From: Staphylococcus simulans
GTDB taxonomy: Bacteria > Bacillota > Bacilli > Staphylococcales > Staphylococcaceae
Direction: 5' to 3'
Assembly (NCBI RefSeq): GCF_002902285.1
Contig: NZ_PPRU01000009.1
Coordinates: forward strand, 1-48,399
DNA: 48,399 nucleotides
In this document: one piece after another, positions 17,664 through 26,830 of the stretch
Layout of the letters: every line of letters begins with the position of its first letter
How positions within the stretch are numbered: position 1 is the first letter of the stretch
Notes under the pieces: generated by a model
Told to the model about the DNA's origin: nothing
Database searches by the model: none
What the model saw: only the letters and a program-made list of their open reading frames with translations
Program-made: the position numbers and the translations under genes

Positions 17664-17987
17664 ATGACTAAAGTTAGCGTAGTAGTTTATGGGGCAGATG
17701 TAGTATGCGCAAGTTGTGTGAATGCGCCGACATCTCAAGACACGTATGATTGGCTGAAAGCCTTGTTAGAACGTAAATATCCTGATATCAACTTTGAATA
17801 CACATATATTGATTTTGAAAAAGATACTGAAAATTTAACAGATCACGATCAACAATTTATCGAACAAATTGAAAATGATGAATTATTTTATCCATTAGTT
17901 ACAATGAACGATATGTATGTGGCAGACGGCTATGTACAACTTAAACCAATTACAAGATTCATTGATGAACATTTTGTAGCACAATAA
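17664..17987 (+). CDS. YuzD-like (DUF1462) thioredoxin-fold protein
   Basis: The 107-residue protein matches DUF1462/YuzD: KVSVVVYGADVVCASCVNAP at the N-terminus with a CxxC (CASC), then FEYTYIDFEKDTENLTDHDQ and a C-terminal LVTMNDMYVADGYVQLKPI. The fold is thioredoxin-like, and the CxxC suggests redox or metal work, but no function is established. I chose the ATG at 17664, after GAGGGG (17652-17657), not the ATG at 17649 that precedes that box. It is divergent from nfu, and the same genes cluster in Bacillus. Confidence 0.85.
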   Translation: MTKVSVVVYGADVVCASCVNAPTSQDTYDWLKALLERKYPDINFEYTYIDFEKDTENLTDHDQQFIEQIENDELFYPLVTMNDMYVADGYVQLKPITRFIDEHFVAQ

Positions 17988-18028
17988 AATCAACAGCTAA
18001 AACAAAAGAGGGCTTGTTTTTAGTTTGA

Positions 18029-18069
18029 AAACGCTCAAGTACATGTATTTCAGTACTTGAGCGTTTGTG
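18029..18069. terminator. Bidirectional terminator between yuzD and the NDH-like gene
   Basis: A perfect 14-bp stem (18029-18042 with 18053-18066) lies between two convergent genes. Confidence 0.85.
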
Positions 18070-18085
18070 TATAATCATCTTTTTA

Positions 18086-19150
18086 TTAACCGTTATGATA
18101 TTTATACAACCATAAGACACCTGATTTCAAAATAGAGGCGATGCGTCCTGTGAGTGGACGGTCCATCACATAAGCGAAACCTTGTTTGTCTCCAAGTGAC
18201 CCTAGGAAGCCTTGTACTTTAAGTTCAGGCATTTTATCAGGTAATGCTTCACCTTGCCATTGTTTCTTCAACACATCAGCAATTTGGTCTCCTTGAACCT
18301 CAGCAAGTTGTGCACTTGGTGCATGCGGTAAGTTTGCGCAATCACCAACGACATAGACATTGCGATAAGTCGGTACTTGGTGATATTGGTTAATAATCAC
18401 TGCACCGTTTTTATTAACATCTACAGGTAAATTTCGCACCACTGAAACAGGTTGAATCCCTGCAGTCCATACGACTAAATCTACTTCTTCAGGTTCATCA
18501 TGATTATAAATCAGACCTGGTTCTACTTTATTGATATTTGAATTTGGTACGACTGTCACGTTATGCTTACGGAACCACTTTTCAATAAAGCGACTTAATT
18601 TTTCTGGGAAACGTGCTAAAATACGTTCTCCGCGATCGTAAAGTTTGATGTCTAAATCTGAACGACTTTCACGCAACTCACTTGCAAGCTCAATACCGCT
18701 AAGTCCAGCACCCACAATTGCGACTTTTGCCCCCGCTTGCAATTCGTTAATCGTATGGTAAGTTTTACGAGATTTAGATAGTGTTTGAATACTGTAAGTG
18801 AATTCATCAGCACCTGGTACATTATGATACTTATCCTCGCACCCAAGTCCGATAATAAGTTCATCATAATCTACTTTGGTATCACCGACAGAAACAATTT
18901 GGTCATCTAAATCAATAGCTGAGATTTCCCCGTAAACAACATTAAGTTTCTCAGATTCCGGAAACTGTAATCGTACATCTTTATCTGATTTGGTCCCCGC
19001 TGCCAGAGCATAATATTCTGGTTTCAAACCGTGATAAGGCATACGATCAATCAAAGTGATAGTGTAGTCCTTTGGTAATGCATCTGGTAAAATATGCGAT
19101 AAAACACGCATGTTACCATAACCGCCACCTAACATTACTAAATTCTTCAT
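18086..19150 (-). CDS. NDH-2-like FAD/NAD(P) oxidoreductase (YutJ-like)
   Basis: The 354-residue flavoprotein of the type II NADH dehydrogenase family has an N-terminal FAD Rossmann motif (VMLGGGYGNMRVLSH). Its second, NADH-binding motif is KVAIVGAGLSGIELASELRE, and a third FAD-contact segment is VYVVGDCANLPHAPSAQLAE. It is a paralogue of the ndh product encoded at 20328-21533. In S. aureus two such enzymes serve the respiratory chain. I chose the ATG at 19148-19150, preceded by AGAGGGG; the in-frame extension to 19171 has no box. It converges on yuzD at a shared terminator. Confidence 0.9.
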   Translation of the reverse strand: MKNLVMLGGGYGNMRVLSHILPDALPKDYTITLIDRMPYHGLKPEYYALAAGTKSDKDVRLQFPESEKLNVVYGEISAIDLDDQIVSVGDTKVDYDELIIGLGCEDKYHNVPGADEFTYSIQTLSKSRKTYHTINELQAGAKVAIVGAGLSGIELASELRESRSDLDIKLYDRGERILARFPEKLSRFIEKWFRKHNVTVVPNSNINKVEPGLIYNHDEPEEVDLVVWTAGIQPVSVVRNLPVDVNKNGAVIINQYHQVPTYRNVYVVGDCANLPHAPSAQLAEVQGDQIADVLKKQWQGEALPDKMPELKVQGFLGSLGDKQGFAYVMDRPLTGRIASILKSGVLWLYKYHNG

Positions 19151-19394
19151 TCCGATAACCCCTCTTATCAAGATTTATATAACGCTGCATCACTGCTTGA
19201 TGACTGAAAGCTATGTTGAATTGTAACCAACGTCATTTTAGAAGCTTTCTCTAAAAATACGCTTTCATTTATTATAATCTTTTTTCACATTTCAGACAAA
19301 CAATGTTCTAAAAGGAAAAATTCTGTTCAAACCCAAGAGAAAGTCAGTGAAATATGTTATAATTGTATGACTCAAAAATATGAAGAGGTGCATT

Positions 19395-19631
19395 ATGAAT
19401 CCAATTGTAGAATTTTGCATTTCAAACATGGCAAAAGGCGGAGACTATGTATACAATCAGTTGGACCAAGACCCAGGTATAGATGTCTTAGAATATGGTT
19501 GTCTGCAAAACTGTGGTGTATGTTCGAGTGGCTTGTATGCATTAGTGAATGGTGATATTGTTGAAGGAGATTCACCAGACGATTTATTGCAAAATATTTA
19601 TAAGCATATAGAGGAAACTTGGATTTTCTAA
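19395..19631 (+). CDS. YuzB-like (DUF1450) protein
   Basis: The 78-residue DUF1450/YuzB family protein has [17 protein letters not shown] at its N-terminus and a CxxC in [19 protein letters not shown]. The cysteines and thioredoxin-like fold suggest a redox or iron-sulfur role, not proven. AGAGGTG (19384-19390) supports the ATG at 19395. The gene diverges from the NDH-like gene, and sufA starts 42 nt downstream. Confidence 0.87.
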   Translation: MNPIVEFCISNMAKGGDYVYNQLDQDPGIDVLEYGCLQNCGVCSSGLYALVNGDIVEGDSPDDLLQNIYKHIEETWIF

Positions 19632-19673
19632 GTTTTATTCAATAGAAAGACGTGTTACAAGGAGGAATATAAT

Positions 19674-20033
19674 ATGTCTACAGTGATTTTGACAGAAGCT
19701 GCAGCTTATGAAGTCAAAAGTATGTTAGAAAGCAACGATATGCCAGACGGATACTTGAAAATTAAAGTGAACGGCGGCGGTTGCACAGGTTTAACTTACG
19801 GCATGTCAGCAGAACAAGAACCAGGGGAGAACGATGAAGTTATCGAATTCTACGGTCTTAAAGTATTAGTCGACAAATATGATAAACCAGTACTTGAAGG
19901 TACAACAATTGATTTTAAACAATCATTAATGGGCGGCGGATTCCAAATTGATAATCCAAATGCGATTGCATCATGCGGTTGCGGCAGCTCATTTAGAACA
20001 GCGAAAGTAGCTGGACAACCTGAAGATTGTTAA
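19674..20033 (+). CDS. sufA: A-type iron-sulfur carrier SufA (HesB/IscA family)
   Basis: The 119-residue protein has the three cluster-ligand cysteines of A-type carriers: C37 in NGGGCTGLTYG and C101 and C103 in SCGCGSSF. It accepts Fe-S clusters and passes them to target enzymes. AAGGAGG precedes the ATG. It lies with yuzB upstream and ndh downstream. Together with nfu it gives this region both known carrier types. A terminator follows. Confidence 0.92.
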   Translation: MSTVILTEAAAYEVKSMLESNDMPDGYLKIKVNGGGCTGLTYGMSAEQEPGENDEVIEFYGLKVLVDKYDKPVLEGTTIDFKQSLMGGGFQIDNPNAIASCGCGSSFRTAKVAGQPEDC

Positions 20034-20055
20034 TCAATTTTCATTTATACAATTC

Positions 20056-20085
20056 AGAGTTGGGGATATTCCTCAACTCTTTTTT
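20056..20085 (+). terminator. Terminator after sufA
   Basis: The 10-bp stem with one G-T pair (20056-20065 with 20071-20080) is followed by five T. Confidence 0.8.
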
Positions 20086-20327
20086 AGTTGGAAAATGTTT
20101 TTACTTTAAAATTCCAACTAACTATGACCATAATAAAGGTACTTGAGAATCAGTAAATTCTGAAATTATCAGTTGTTTTCTTAGTATTACCTTGAAAAAG
20201 TGTTTGGTTAATTATAGAATTAAGAGGAATGGCATTTGTCTTTATTTTGACATTTTTTCAATCAAATGGGGTATATATTAAGATAGCGTATACTAACAAA
20301 AATTTTAAGAAAGCATAGGTGAATAAA

Positions 20328-21533
20328 ATGGCTGAAACAAAAAAAGTTATTGTTTTAGGGGCAGGTTATGCAGGTTTGCAAACTGTAACAAAATTACAAA
20401 AGATTTTACCAGCTGGCGAAGCTGACATCACTTTAATCAATAGAGATGATTATCACTATGAATCAGTACTTTTACATGAAGCATCAGCAGGTACTGTAAA
20501 CTATGAAGATATTATCTTCCCAATCGAAAGTGTAATCAAGCAAGATAAAGTGAAATTCCTTAAAGCAGAAGTAACAAAAATCGATCCACAAGCTAAAGTA
20601 GTAGAAACAAACAATGGTCGTTTCAACTATGACATCTTAGTGGTTGGTTTAGGATTCATCAGTGAAACATTCGGTATCAAAGGTATGTTAGAACATGCTT
20701 ACCAAATCGAAAACATCCACACTGCACGTGAATTATCTCGTCACATCGAAGATAAATTTGCGAACTATGCATCTTCAAAAGAAAAAGATCCTAAAGATCT
20801 TGCATTCTTAGTAGGTGGTGCAGGCTTCACTGGTATCGAATTCTTAGGTGAATTAACTGAACGCGTTGATGAATTATCAAACAAATACGGTGTAGACCGT
20901 GACAAAGTTAAAATCACTTGTGTTGAAGCAGCACCTAAAATGCTTCCAATGTTCGACGACGAATTAGTTAACCACGCTGTTAACTACTTAGAAGAACGCG
21001 GCGTTGAATTCAAAATCGGTACACCGATTGTTGGCGCAAACGAAAAAGGTTTCGTAGTTAAAGTCGGCGACAAAGAAGAACAATTAGAAGCGAACACTTC
21101 AGTATGGGCTGCTGGTGTACGCGGAAGCAAATTAATGGAAGAATCATTCGATGGCGTTAAACGTGGTCGTTTAGTTGTAAACCAAGACTTAACTGCACCA
21201 GGTTATAGCGAAACATTCGTAATCGGTGACGTATCAGCTTACATTCCTGAAGGTGAAGAACGTCCATTACCAACAACTGCACAAATCGCAATGCAACAAG
21301 GTGAAAACGTTGCTCAAAACATCAAAAATATCTTACATGGTCAACCTAAAGAGCCATTCAACTACGTAAACCGTGGTACAGTATGCTCATTAGGCGCTAA
21401 TGACGGTATTGGTGTTGTTTACGGTAAAAATATCGTAGGTAAAAAAGCAGCATTCATGAAAAAAGTTATCGATACTCGTTCAATCTTCAAACTTGGCGGT
21501 ATCGGCTTAGCATTCAAAAAAGGTAAATTCTAA
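20328..21533 (+). CDS. ndh: Type II NADH dehydrogenase Ndh
   Basis: The 401-residue membrane-associated flavoenzyme moves electrons from NADH to menaquinone without pumping protons. FAD motif: [23 protein letters not shown] motif: [17 protein letters not shown]. Quinone-site region: [20 protein letters not shown]-terminal amphipathic segment ([15 protein letters not shown]) fits membrane attachment. I chose the ATG at 20328, with AGGTGA at 20317-20322, over an in-frame GTG at 20319. The codons are strongly biased toward frequent ones, as in a highly expressed gene. The 290-nt upstream region holds TTGACA at about 20252 and TATATT-like sequences, but the spacing is long. Confidence 0.95.
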   Translation: MAETKKVIVLGAGYAGLQTVTKLQKILPAGEADITLINRDDYHYESVLLHEASAGTVNYEDIIFPIESVIKQDKVKFLKAEVTKIDPQAKVVETNNGRFNYDILVVGLGFISETFGIKGMLEHAYQIENIHTARELSRHIEDKFANYASSKEKDPKDLAFLVGGAGFTGIEFLGELTERVDELSNKYGVDRDKVKITCVEAAPKMLPMFDDELVNHAVNYLEERGVEFKIGTPIVGANEKGFVVKVGDKEEQLEANTSVWAAGVRGSKLMEESFDGVKRGRLVVNQDLTAPGYSETFVIGDVSAYIPEGEERPLPTTAQIAMQQGENVAQNIKNILHGQPKEPFNYVNRGTVCSLGANDGIGVVYGKNIVGKKAAFMKKVIDTRSIFKLGGIGLAFKKGKF

Positions 21534-21591
21534 TATTAACCTAATATGATAATACGGCTATATGCATAAAAGCCGGCTAATATAGACTTTA

Positions 21592-21637
21592 AGAGGTTGG
21601 CAAAACTGTTGATAAACAGCTTTTACCAACCTCTTTT
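21592..21637 (+). terminator. Long-stem terminator after ndh
   Basis: A 9-bp outer stem (AGAGGTTGG 21592-21600 with its complement 21626-21634) continues inward with AAAACTGTT/AACAGCTTTT around a GATA loop, with one mismatch and one bulge. TTT follows. Confidence 0.82.
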
Positions 21638-21658
21638 GTATCTTATGGAGGAGACATT

Positions 21659-23143
21659 ATGCCAATACAAATAACATTTGACGAACAAAATGAATTAATC
21701 AGCAACACGTTAGTACTCGGCTTGCCAGATCACTTGAATCAATTAGGAACAGTCACACTTCAAGGTCATGATTTATCGGATGCTTTAGATACATATAAGC
21801 ACCACCATATGATTCATAGTGAAGTGGGTAAAGTCAGTTCGACGTTCTTTGAAACAGGAGACATTAAAGTTCGTTTGATTACGGTAGGACTTGGCAATTT
21901 GAAGCAGTTAGATCGTATTCAAACAATGAAAGTATACGGAAACTTACTGCAGTATTTAAAAGCAGAACATGTAACAGAAGCGGATGTATTATTCTCAACA
22001 TTCGCATCAAAAGCGATTTCTAAAAATGAAATGGCTGAATTATTCGGCCTACAAGGTAAAAAAGCATTATATGTTTTTGATAATTATAAATCAGATAAGA
22101 AAGTACCGTATCACTTAAATCTAAAATTACATCAAGCAGAACCAGACGAAATTACTGCCATTAAAGATGGTGAAGTAGTTGGAGAAGGCATTAAAATTGC
22201 GAGAGATTTAAGTAATATTCCGCCTAACATTTTAACTCCTGCTTATTTTGCAGAACTTATTTCAGGTCATTTCGCAGAAACGGCAGTAGAAGTTGATGTG
22301 AAAGACGCAGAAACGTTACAAGCGGAAGGGTTCGGTTTAATCCATGCGGTCGGTAAAGGTTCCGCAAATGGTCCTAGATTAATCACAATGACTTATCAAG
22401 GTGTAGATGACCCTGACGCGGCACCAATCGCGTTAGTCGGTAAAGGTATCACTTATGATTCAGGCGGTTACTCTATTAAATCTAAACCTGGTATGCAAGA
22501 GATGAAATTTGATATGTGTGGCGCGGCAAATGTAGTAGGGATGATTGAAGCGGCACATCGATTAGCTTTACCTGTGAATATCGTAGGTATTATTGCATCT
22601 GCTGAAAATATGATTAATGAAGCGGCTATGAAACCAGATGATGTCTTTACAGCTATGAGCGGAGAAACTGTAGAGGTATTAAATACTGATGCTGAAGGGC
22701 GTCTCGTATTAGGCGATGCTGTTTTCCAAGCAGTACAACATGAACCTAAAGTCATATTAGACTTTGCGACACTTACTGGAGCTGCTATTGCGGCACTCGG
22801 CTTTGATAAAGCAGCTGTCTTTAAAAATAATAACAACGCACCGTTAGATGCTATTACAGCACTGACACAACGTAATGGGGAATGGACTTATGAATTGCCT
22901 GTTACGGCTACTGAGCGCAGTTTAATCAAACACAGTGAAGTCGCTGACTTAGTCAATCATACAAATGGCATGGGCAAAGCGCTCTTTGCGGCAGCCTTTA
23001 TTATGCACTTCAGTGCTGGTACACCGCACTTGCATTTTGACATTGCAGGTCCAGCAACGACATCTAAATCAGACTACAATGGTCCTAAAGGGCCAACGGG
23101 TTATTTAATCCATAGTATAGTAGATTGGTTAAGACAATCTTAA
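21659..23143 (+). CDS. pepA: Leucyl aminopeptidase, M17 family (PepA)
   Basis: The 494-residue cytosolic metallo-exopeptidase has the M17 catalytic domain in its C-terminal half. The metal and catalytic region [20 protein letters not shown] is followed by [11 protein letters not shown] and the family signature NTDAEGRL at residues 342-349. The N-terminal macro-like domain (1 to about 165) mediates hexamer formation in the family. It releases N-terminal amino acids during peptide turnover. GGAGGAG precedes the ATG. It is a single-gene unit between two terminators. Confidence 0.95.
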   Translation: MPIQITFDEQNELISNTLVLGLPDHLNQLGTVTLQGHDLSDALDTYKHHHMIHSEVGKVSSTFFETGDIKVRLITVGLGNLKQLDRIQTMKVYGNLLQYLKAEHVTEADVLFSTFASKAISKNEMAELFGLQGKKALYVFDNYKSDKKVPYHLNLKLHQAEPDEITAIKDGEVVGEGIKIARDLSNIPPNILTPAYFAELISGHFAETAVEVDVKDAETLQAEGFGLIHAVGKGSANGPRLITMTYQGVDDPDAAPIALVGKGITYDSGGYSIKSKPGMQEMKFDMCGAANVVGMIEAAHRLALPVNIVGIIASAENMINEAAMKPDDVFTAMSGETVEVLNTDAEGRLVLGDAVFQAVQHEPKVILDFATLTGAAIAALGFDKAAVFKNNNNAPLDAITALTQRNGEWTYELPVTATERSLIKHSEVADLVNHTNGMGKALFAAAFIMHFSAGTPHLHFDIAGPATTSKSDYNGPKGPTGYLIHSIVDWLRQS

Positions 23144-23156
23144 AATTTAAATTACC

Positions 23157-23197
23157 ATAAAATGCCTGTCTCAATTTTGATTGAGATGGGTATTTTA
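23157..23197 (+). terminator. Terminator after pepA
   Basis: The stem is built from TCTCAAT/ATTGAGA (23169-23175 with 23180-23186) plus outer pairs down to TAAAAT/ATTTTA. Confidence 0.75.
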
Positions 23198-23225
23198 TAT
23201 TGTGTTAGAAATACATAATGTTGTA

Positions 23226-23254
23226 TTGACATCTCTAAAGTGGACTGTTATTAT
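23226..23254 (+). promoter_or_regulatory. Promoter of the antiporter-family gene
   Basis: Perfect TTGACA (23226-23231), 17 nt, TATTAT (23249-23254). An inverted repeat CTAAAGTG (23235-23242) and CACTTTAG (23265-23272) flanks the -10 and the predicted start, possibly an operator. Confidence 0.75.
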
Positions 23255-23302
23255 ACTAACATAACACTTTAGTTCGATAATGTAGTAAAGGGGTAACGCA
23301 AA

Positions 23303-24616
23303 ATGGTTAACGCAGTAGTAGTCGCAGTTTTATTAATGATTGTTTTATGTTTATTCAGACTGAACGTTGTTTTAAGTCTGTTCGTCAGCGGATTAGTTGG
23401 CGGTCTAGTCGCAGGGATGTCAGTAGAAAAAGTCATCCATGTCTTTACGGATAACATCGTAGATGGGGCAGAAGTAGCCTTAAGCTATGCTTTATTAGGA
23501 GGCTTCGCGGCATTAATTTCTTATAGTGGCATTACAGATTACTTAGTAGGTAAAATCATCAACTTAATCAAAGCAGAGAATACGAAAGTTTCTCGCTCTA
23601 CGATTAAAGTTATTTTAATTGTTGCTTTATTATTATTAAGTATGAGTAGTCAGAACTTGATTCCTGTACATATTGCGTTCATCCCAATTGTAATTCCACC
23701 GTTATTAAGTTTATTTAATGAATTAAATATTGATAGACGTCAAATTGCCTTAGTTATCAGTTTCGGTTTGTGTTTTCCATATTTATTACTTCCTTATGGA
23801 TTTGGTCAAATCTATCACCAAATTATTCAAACTGGATTTACCAAAGCACACCACCAAATTGAATTTGACATGATTTGGAAATCATTATTGATTCCATCAT
23901 TAGGTTATATCGTCGGTTTAGCTTTAGGTATGTTCTATTACAGAAAACCACGTGAATATAAAAAAGATAAAGCAATTGAAAATGCGCCTAAGGAATTAAA
24001 ACCATATGTTTTAGGTGTAACAATTGTAGCGATTTTAGCAACATTCTTAGTTCAAACATTCACTGAGTCAATGATTTTCGGTGCGTTAGCCGGTGTGATG
24101 GTCTTCTTTCTTTCTCGTTCATTCAAATGGTTTGAATTGGACAAACAATTTACAGAAGGTATTAAAATCATGGCTTACATTGGTGTCGTTATTTTAACTG
24201 CGAATGGTTTCGCAGGGATTATGAATGCGACAGGTGATGTTAAAGGTTTAGTAGAAAGTATCGCCAACATGACTGGAGATAATAAATTAATCGCGATTAT
24301 TTTAATGTATGTAATTGGTTTAATCGTCACATTAGGTATCGGTTCATCATTCGCGACGATTCCAATTATCGCAGCACTGTTTATTCCACTAGGTGAACAA
24401 CTTGGTATGAGCACAATGGCATTAATCGCACTCATCGGTACAGCAGGTGCCTTAGGTGACTCAGGTTCACCAGCCAGTGATTCAACTTTAGGACCGACTG
24501 CAGGACTTGATGTAGATAACCAACACGATCACATTAGAGATACATGTATTCCGACTTTCGTATTCTATAACATACCGTTAATGGTCTTCGGTACGATTGC
24601 GGCTATGATATTATAG
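23303..24616 (+). CDS. Na+/H+ antiporter-family membrane protein (YuiF-like)
   Basis: The 437-residue integral membrane protein has about 11-12 hydrophobic segments and belongs to the Na+/H+ antiporter/NhaC-related group (YuiF-like). Motifs are GSSFATIPIIAALFIPLGEQLG and GDSGSPASDSTLGPT near the C-terminus. Family members are annotated as sodium/proton antiporters or amino acid carriers, and the substrate cannot be decided from sequence. AAAGGGG precedes the ATG at 23303. It has its own strong promoter with a nearby inverted repeat. The thioesterase gene starts 29 nt after the stop, so the two are probably cotranscribed. Confidence 0.85.
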   Translation: MVNAVVVAVLLMIVLCLFRLNVVLSLFVSGLVGGLVAGMSVEKVIHVFTDNIVDGAEVALSYALLGGFAALISYSGITDYLVGKIINLIKAENTKVSRSTIKVILIVALLLLSMSSQNLIPVHIAFIPIVIPPLLSLFNELNIDRRQIALVISFGLCFPYLLLPYGFGQIYHQIIQTGFTKAHHQIEFDMIWKSLLIPSLGYIVGLALGMFYYRKPREYKKDKAIENAPKELKPYVLGVTIVAILATFLVQTFTESMIFGALAGVMVFFLSRSFKWFELDKQFTEGIKIMAYIGVVILTANGFAGIMNATGDVKGLVESIANMTGDNKLIAIILMYVIGLIVTLGIGSSFATIPIIAALFIPLGEQLGMSTMALIALIGTAGALGDSGSPASDSTLGPTAGLDVDNQHDHIRDTCIPTFVFYNIPLMVFGTIAAMIL

Positions 24617-24645
24617 AAGTAATCTAGTCGATAGGAGAGAATGGG

Positions 24646-25020
24646 ATGACGAATTTATTAGAAACATTAGAAATGGAAGTGCTTAAAGTCGAATCAGGTT
24701 ACGTTAAAATGAAAATGCCTGTCAGTGATAAAGTAAAACAACCTTTCGGCTACCTTCATGGTGGCGCAACCATGGCACTCGGTGAAACAGCTTGTTCTAT
24801 TGGTGCTGCTCATATGGTAGATACGGATAAGGTCATTCCAGTAGGGCTTGAAATGAATACGAATCATATCCGTTCAGCTACAGACGGCTATGTATATGCG
24901 ATTGCGGAATTGATTCATGGAGGTCGCTCGACACAAGTTTGGAATATCAACCTTGTAGATGGTCAAGACAAATTAATTAGTGTCATGCGTGGAACGATGA
25001 TGTTGAAACCACGTAAATAG
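24646..25020 (+). CDS. Hotdog-fold thioesterase (PaaI/YdiI-like)
   Basis: The 124-residue single-hotdog protein has the family motif GYLHGGATMALGETACS (HGG near residue 38) and the substrate-loop region TNHIRSATDGYV. Such tetrameric or dimeric enzymes hydrolyse acyl-CoA thioesters such as aromatic or DHNA-CoA-like substrates. The exact substrate is unknown. AGGAGAG precedes the ATG. It is the second gene after the antiporter-family gene and is closed by a strong terminator. Confidence 0.88.
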   Translation: MTNLLETLEMEVLKVESGYVKMKMPVSDKVKQPFGYLHGGATMALGETACSIGAAHMVDTDKVIPVGLEMNTNHIRSATDGYVYAIAELIHGGRSTQVWNINLVDGQDKLISVMRGTMMLKPRK

Positions 25021-25032
25021 ATGACTATATTT

Positions 25033-25075
25033 AAGCAGTAAAGTTACTTTGAGAAGCGTAACTTTACTGCTTTTT
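25033..25075 (+). terminator. Terminator after the thioesterase gene
   Basis: A perfect 15-bp stem (25033-25047 with 25058-25072) is followed by TTT. Confidence 0.88.
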
Positions 25076-25126
25076 AGTGTGTAAGAAACTATAAAAACGC
25101 GATGCGTGATTATAAAGATAAATAGA

Positions 25127-25168
25127 TAGAAAAAGGTTCCCTTTGGTCATATGACGAGGGAACCTTTT
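25127..25168 (-). terminator. Terminator of the flavoprotein gene (minus strand)
   Basis: The perfect 12-bp stem AAAAGGTTCCCT and its complement (25131-25142 with 25157-25168) lies just after the stop of the minus-strand gene. Confidence 0.78.
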
Positions 25169-25175
25169 CTTTATA

Positions 25176-26324
25176 TTAAGAAACTTTCTCTTCTTGATTG
25201 ATAAATGCTTTTGAAATACGGCTTGCAGCTTCTCTGCCTCCCGCAAAACTTCTCGCAAATGGACCTAATTCAATATCAGCGAGTGCGCCTGAAACAAAAA
25301 CACCTGGCAACCATTCTAAACTTTCATTTAAGACTGGATGTTTTGTTTCTGTTAAAGGTGCTTGTGTATTTTCCACAAAGCTTTGAATGACAGGCATTTG
25401 CATAATGTTATTTTTGAAGCCTGTCGCAAGCAGTATATGGTCATATTCATAACTTTCATTTTCAGTAATAATCCTATGATTTTTTACTGCTTGAATTTCA
25501 TTCACATGGATTTGAAGTTGTCCATCTTGTACGTGTTTTTTTAGACGTAAATATAACTCTTTAGGCATAGAACCCTTATGACGTTCTTGCGCAATAATAC
25601 TTAATCGTTCTTTAGATGAATCGATTTCACGATAGCGTGTCATGTTTTTAGGGCCTAACCAACCTGGATCTGCATCGAAGTCATAGACTTCAATGGGCTT
25701 ATTCATCCATAAGTGAACCGTTTCAGCTTTTGATTCTTCAATCAATTTTAATGTTAAATGGGCTGCTGAAATACCGCTGCCTATGACATGTGAGGCATCT
25801 TGATAAGGAATTGTTTCATTATCAAAGATATGTTTCACATCAGGCTGATTGATATACATATCTGGAATATGCGGAATATTGTTACTGCCGATAGCGAGAA
25901 GGAGATAATCGCTTGTGACAGTGTCGTGTGCTTTCATATCGACTTGCCATTGACCGTCAACACGGTCTATATTAGTAGCCACGTCTTTAATATGACGACT
26001 GTTTAAATCAAATTCATGCAGCATTTTATGCACATGGTCCATAAACATATCGCGTTGTGGACGTTGATATTTGCCATAAGTGGCACCTGTATATTGATTT
26101 GTTTTCGCAAAATGTTTCAAATGGAAAGGGTCAGGATGAACATGGTGTACATGTGGTGAGCGTAAAAACGGCATACCGATACGGCAAGAGAAATCATCAA
26201 ATTGTTCGCATAGTGAATCATGAGGATCTATAATCGTTAAGTCTTCAGCTGCTAAACCTGAAGCACGGAGTTTAATCGCAATAGTAACGGCGTGAATACC
26301 ACCGCCGATAATTGTCCAAGACAT
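25176..26324 (-). CDS. FAD/NAD(P)-binding flavoprotein, monooxygenase-like, probable Zur target
   Basis: The 382-residue protein has an N-terminal FAD motif (SWTIIGGGIHAVTIAIKL, residues 2-19). A second dinucleotide site is HVIGSGISAAHLTLKLIEE near residue 180, and LLATGFKNN lies near 300, the pattern of flavin monooxygenases related to lysine/ornithine N-hydroxylases. FLRSPHVHHVHPDPFHLKHF is rich in histidine. The substrate is unknown. GAAGGTG precedes the ATG at 26324. The promoter is overlapped by a Zur-type operator (26338-26360), pointing to expression under zinc shortage. It is monocistronic. Confidence 0.82.
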   Translation of the reverse strand: MSWTIIGGGIHAVTIAIKLRASGLAAEDLTIIDPHDSLCEQFDDFSCRIGMPFLRSPHVHHVHPDPFHLKHFAKTNQYTGATYGKYQRPQRDMFMDHVHKMLHEFDLNSRHIKDVATNIDRVDGQWQVDMKAHDTVTSDYLLLAIGSNNIPHIPDMYINQPDVKHIFDNETIPYQDASHVIGSGISAAHLTLKLIEESKAETVHLWMNKPIEVYDFDADPGWLGPKNMTRYREIDSSKERLSIIAQERHKGSMPKELYLRLKKHVQDGQLQIHVNEIQAVKNHRIITENESYEYDHILLATGFKNNIMQMPVIQSFVENTQAPLTETKHPVLNESLEWLPGVFVSGALADIELGPFARSFAGGREAASRISKAFINQEEKVS

Positions 26325-26337
26325 AGCGTCACCTTCT

Positions 26338-26360
26338 TAAATCGTAATAGTTTCGATTTA
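26338..26360 (-). promoter_or_regulatory. Zur-box-like operator (zinc repression)
   Basis: The inverted repeat TAAATCG-N9-CGATTTA spans 26338-26360. One half (plus strand, 26338-26348) reads TAAATCGTAAT, a perfect match to the half-site of the Zur boxes known from Bacillus and Staphylococcus. The other half differs at two to three positions. It sits just after the -10 and before the ribosome binding site, where a repressor would block transcription. Confidence 0.65.
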
Positions 26361-26363
26361 ATT

Positions 26364-26392
26364 AATATAGCACATTTCTTTTTGCATCACAA
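26364..26392 (-). promoter_or_regulatory. Promoter of the flavoprotein gene
   Basis: On the minus strand TTGTGA (26392-26387), 17 nt, TATATT (26369-26364). The Zur-like box starts three bases downstream of the -10. Confidence 0.6.
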
Positions 26393-26404
26393 GCTGAAGT
26401 CAAA

Positions 26405-26450
26405 AGAAAAGACGCCGTAATATACTGTTGTCACAGTACTTTACGGCGTC
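26405..26450 (-). terminator. Terminator of the mnh operon
   Basis: The perfect 10-bp stem GACGCCGTAA/TTACGGCGTC (26411-26420 with 26441-26450) has an inner ACTGT/ACAGT pairing. On the minus strand it is followed by ttttctttt. Confidence 0.85.
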
Positions 26451-26458
26451 TGAATCTA

Positions 26459-26830
26459 TTAAGATTTGTCAGCTGCTTTTGGCTTATCTTTTTGTAATTC
26501 ACTCATTTCGTCTAACTTAGTCGAACGTGAGTAAGGTGTTTTAATTTTATAAGATGCTTTGATAATTAAGTGACTGGATAAAGGTCCAGTAATCAAGATG
26601 AATAAAATCCCAATAATCAATTGTGGATTCACATAATGATCATGGCCAATAAAGAATAAGAAGACACCTAATAATAAACTCATTGAACCTAAGGTTGCTG
26701 CTTTACCAGCAGCATGTGCACGGCCATAAACATCTTTCAAACGTAAAAGACCAATGGCAGAAAGGGCACTGATAATCGCACCGACAACTACAAAGAATAA
26801 TGACAAACTAATCATTATCGCGTCGATCAT
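26459..26830 (-). CDS. mnhG: Na+/H+ antiporter subunit MnhG
   Basis: The 123-residue subunit has three hydrophobic segments. The family core [23 protein letters not shown] is at about 26-50, followed by a charged C-terminal tail. It is the last subunit of the seven-part Mrp complex, which exchanges cytoplasmic Na+ for H+ in the membrane. I chose the ATG at 26828-26830, with AAGGTGA seven bases before it; a TTG two codons upstream is the alternative. It overlaps mnhF by 23 nt. Confidence 0.93.
   Translation of the reverse strand: MIDAIMISLSLFFVVVGAIISALSAIGLLRLKDVYGRAHAAGKAATLGSMSLLLGVFLFFIGHDHYVNPQLIIGILFILITGPLSSHLIIKASYKIKTPYSRSTKLDEMSELQKDKPKAADKS

Noticed and set aside
18018..18070. cre-like (CcpA) sequence around tgaaaacgctcaag
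   Set aside because: It misses a conserved position of the cre consensus and is part of the terminator stem between convergent genes.
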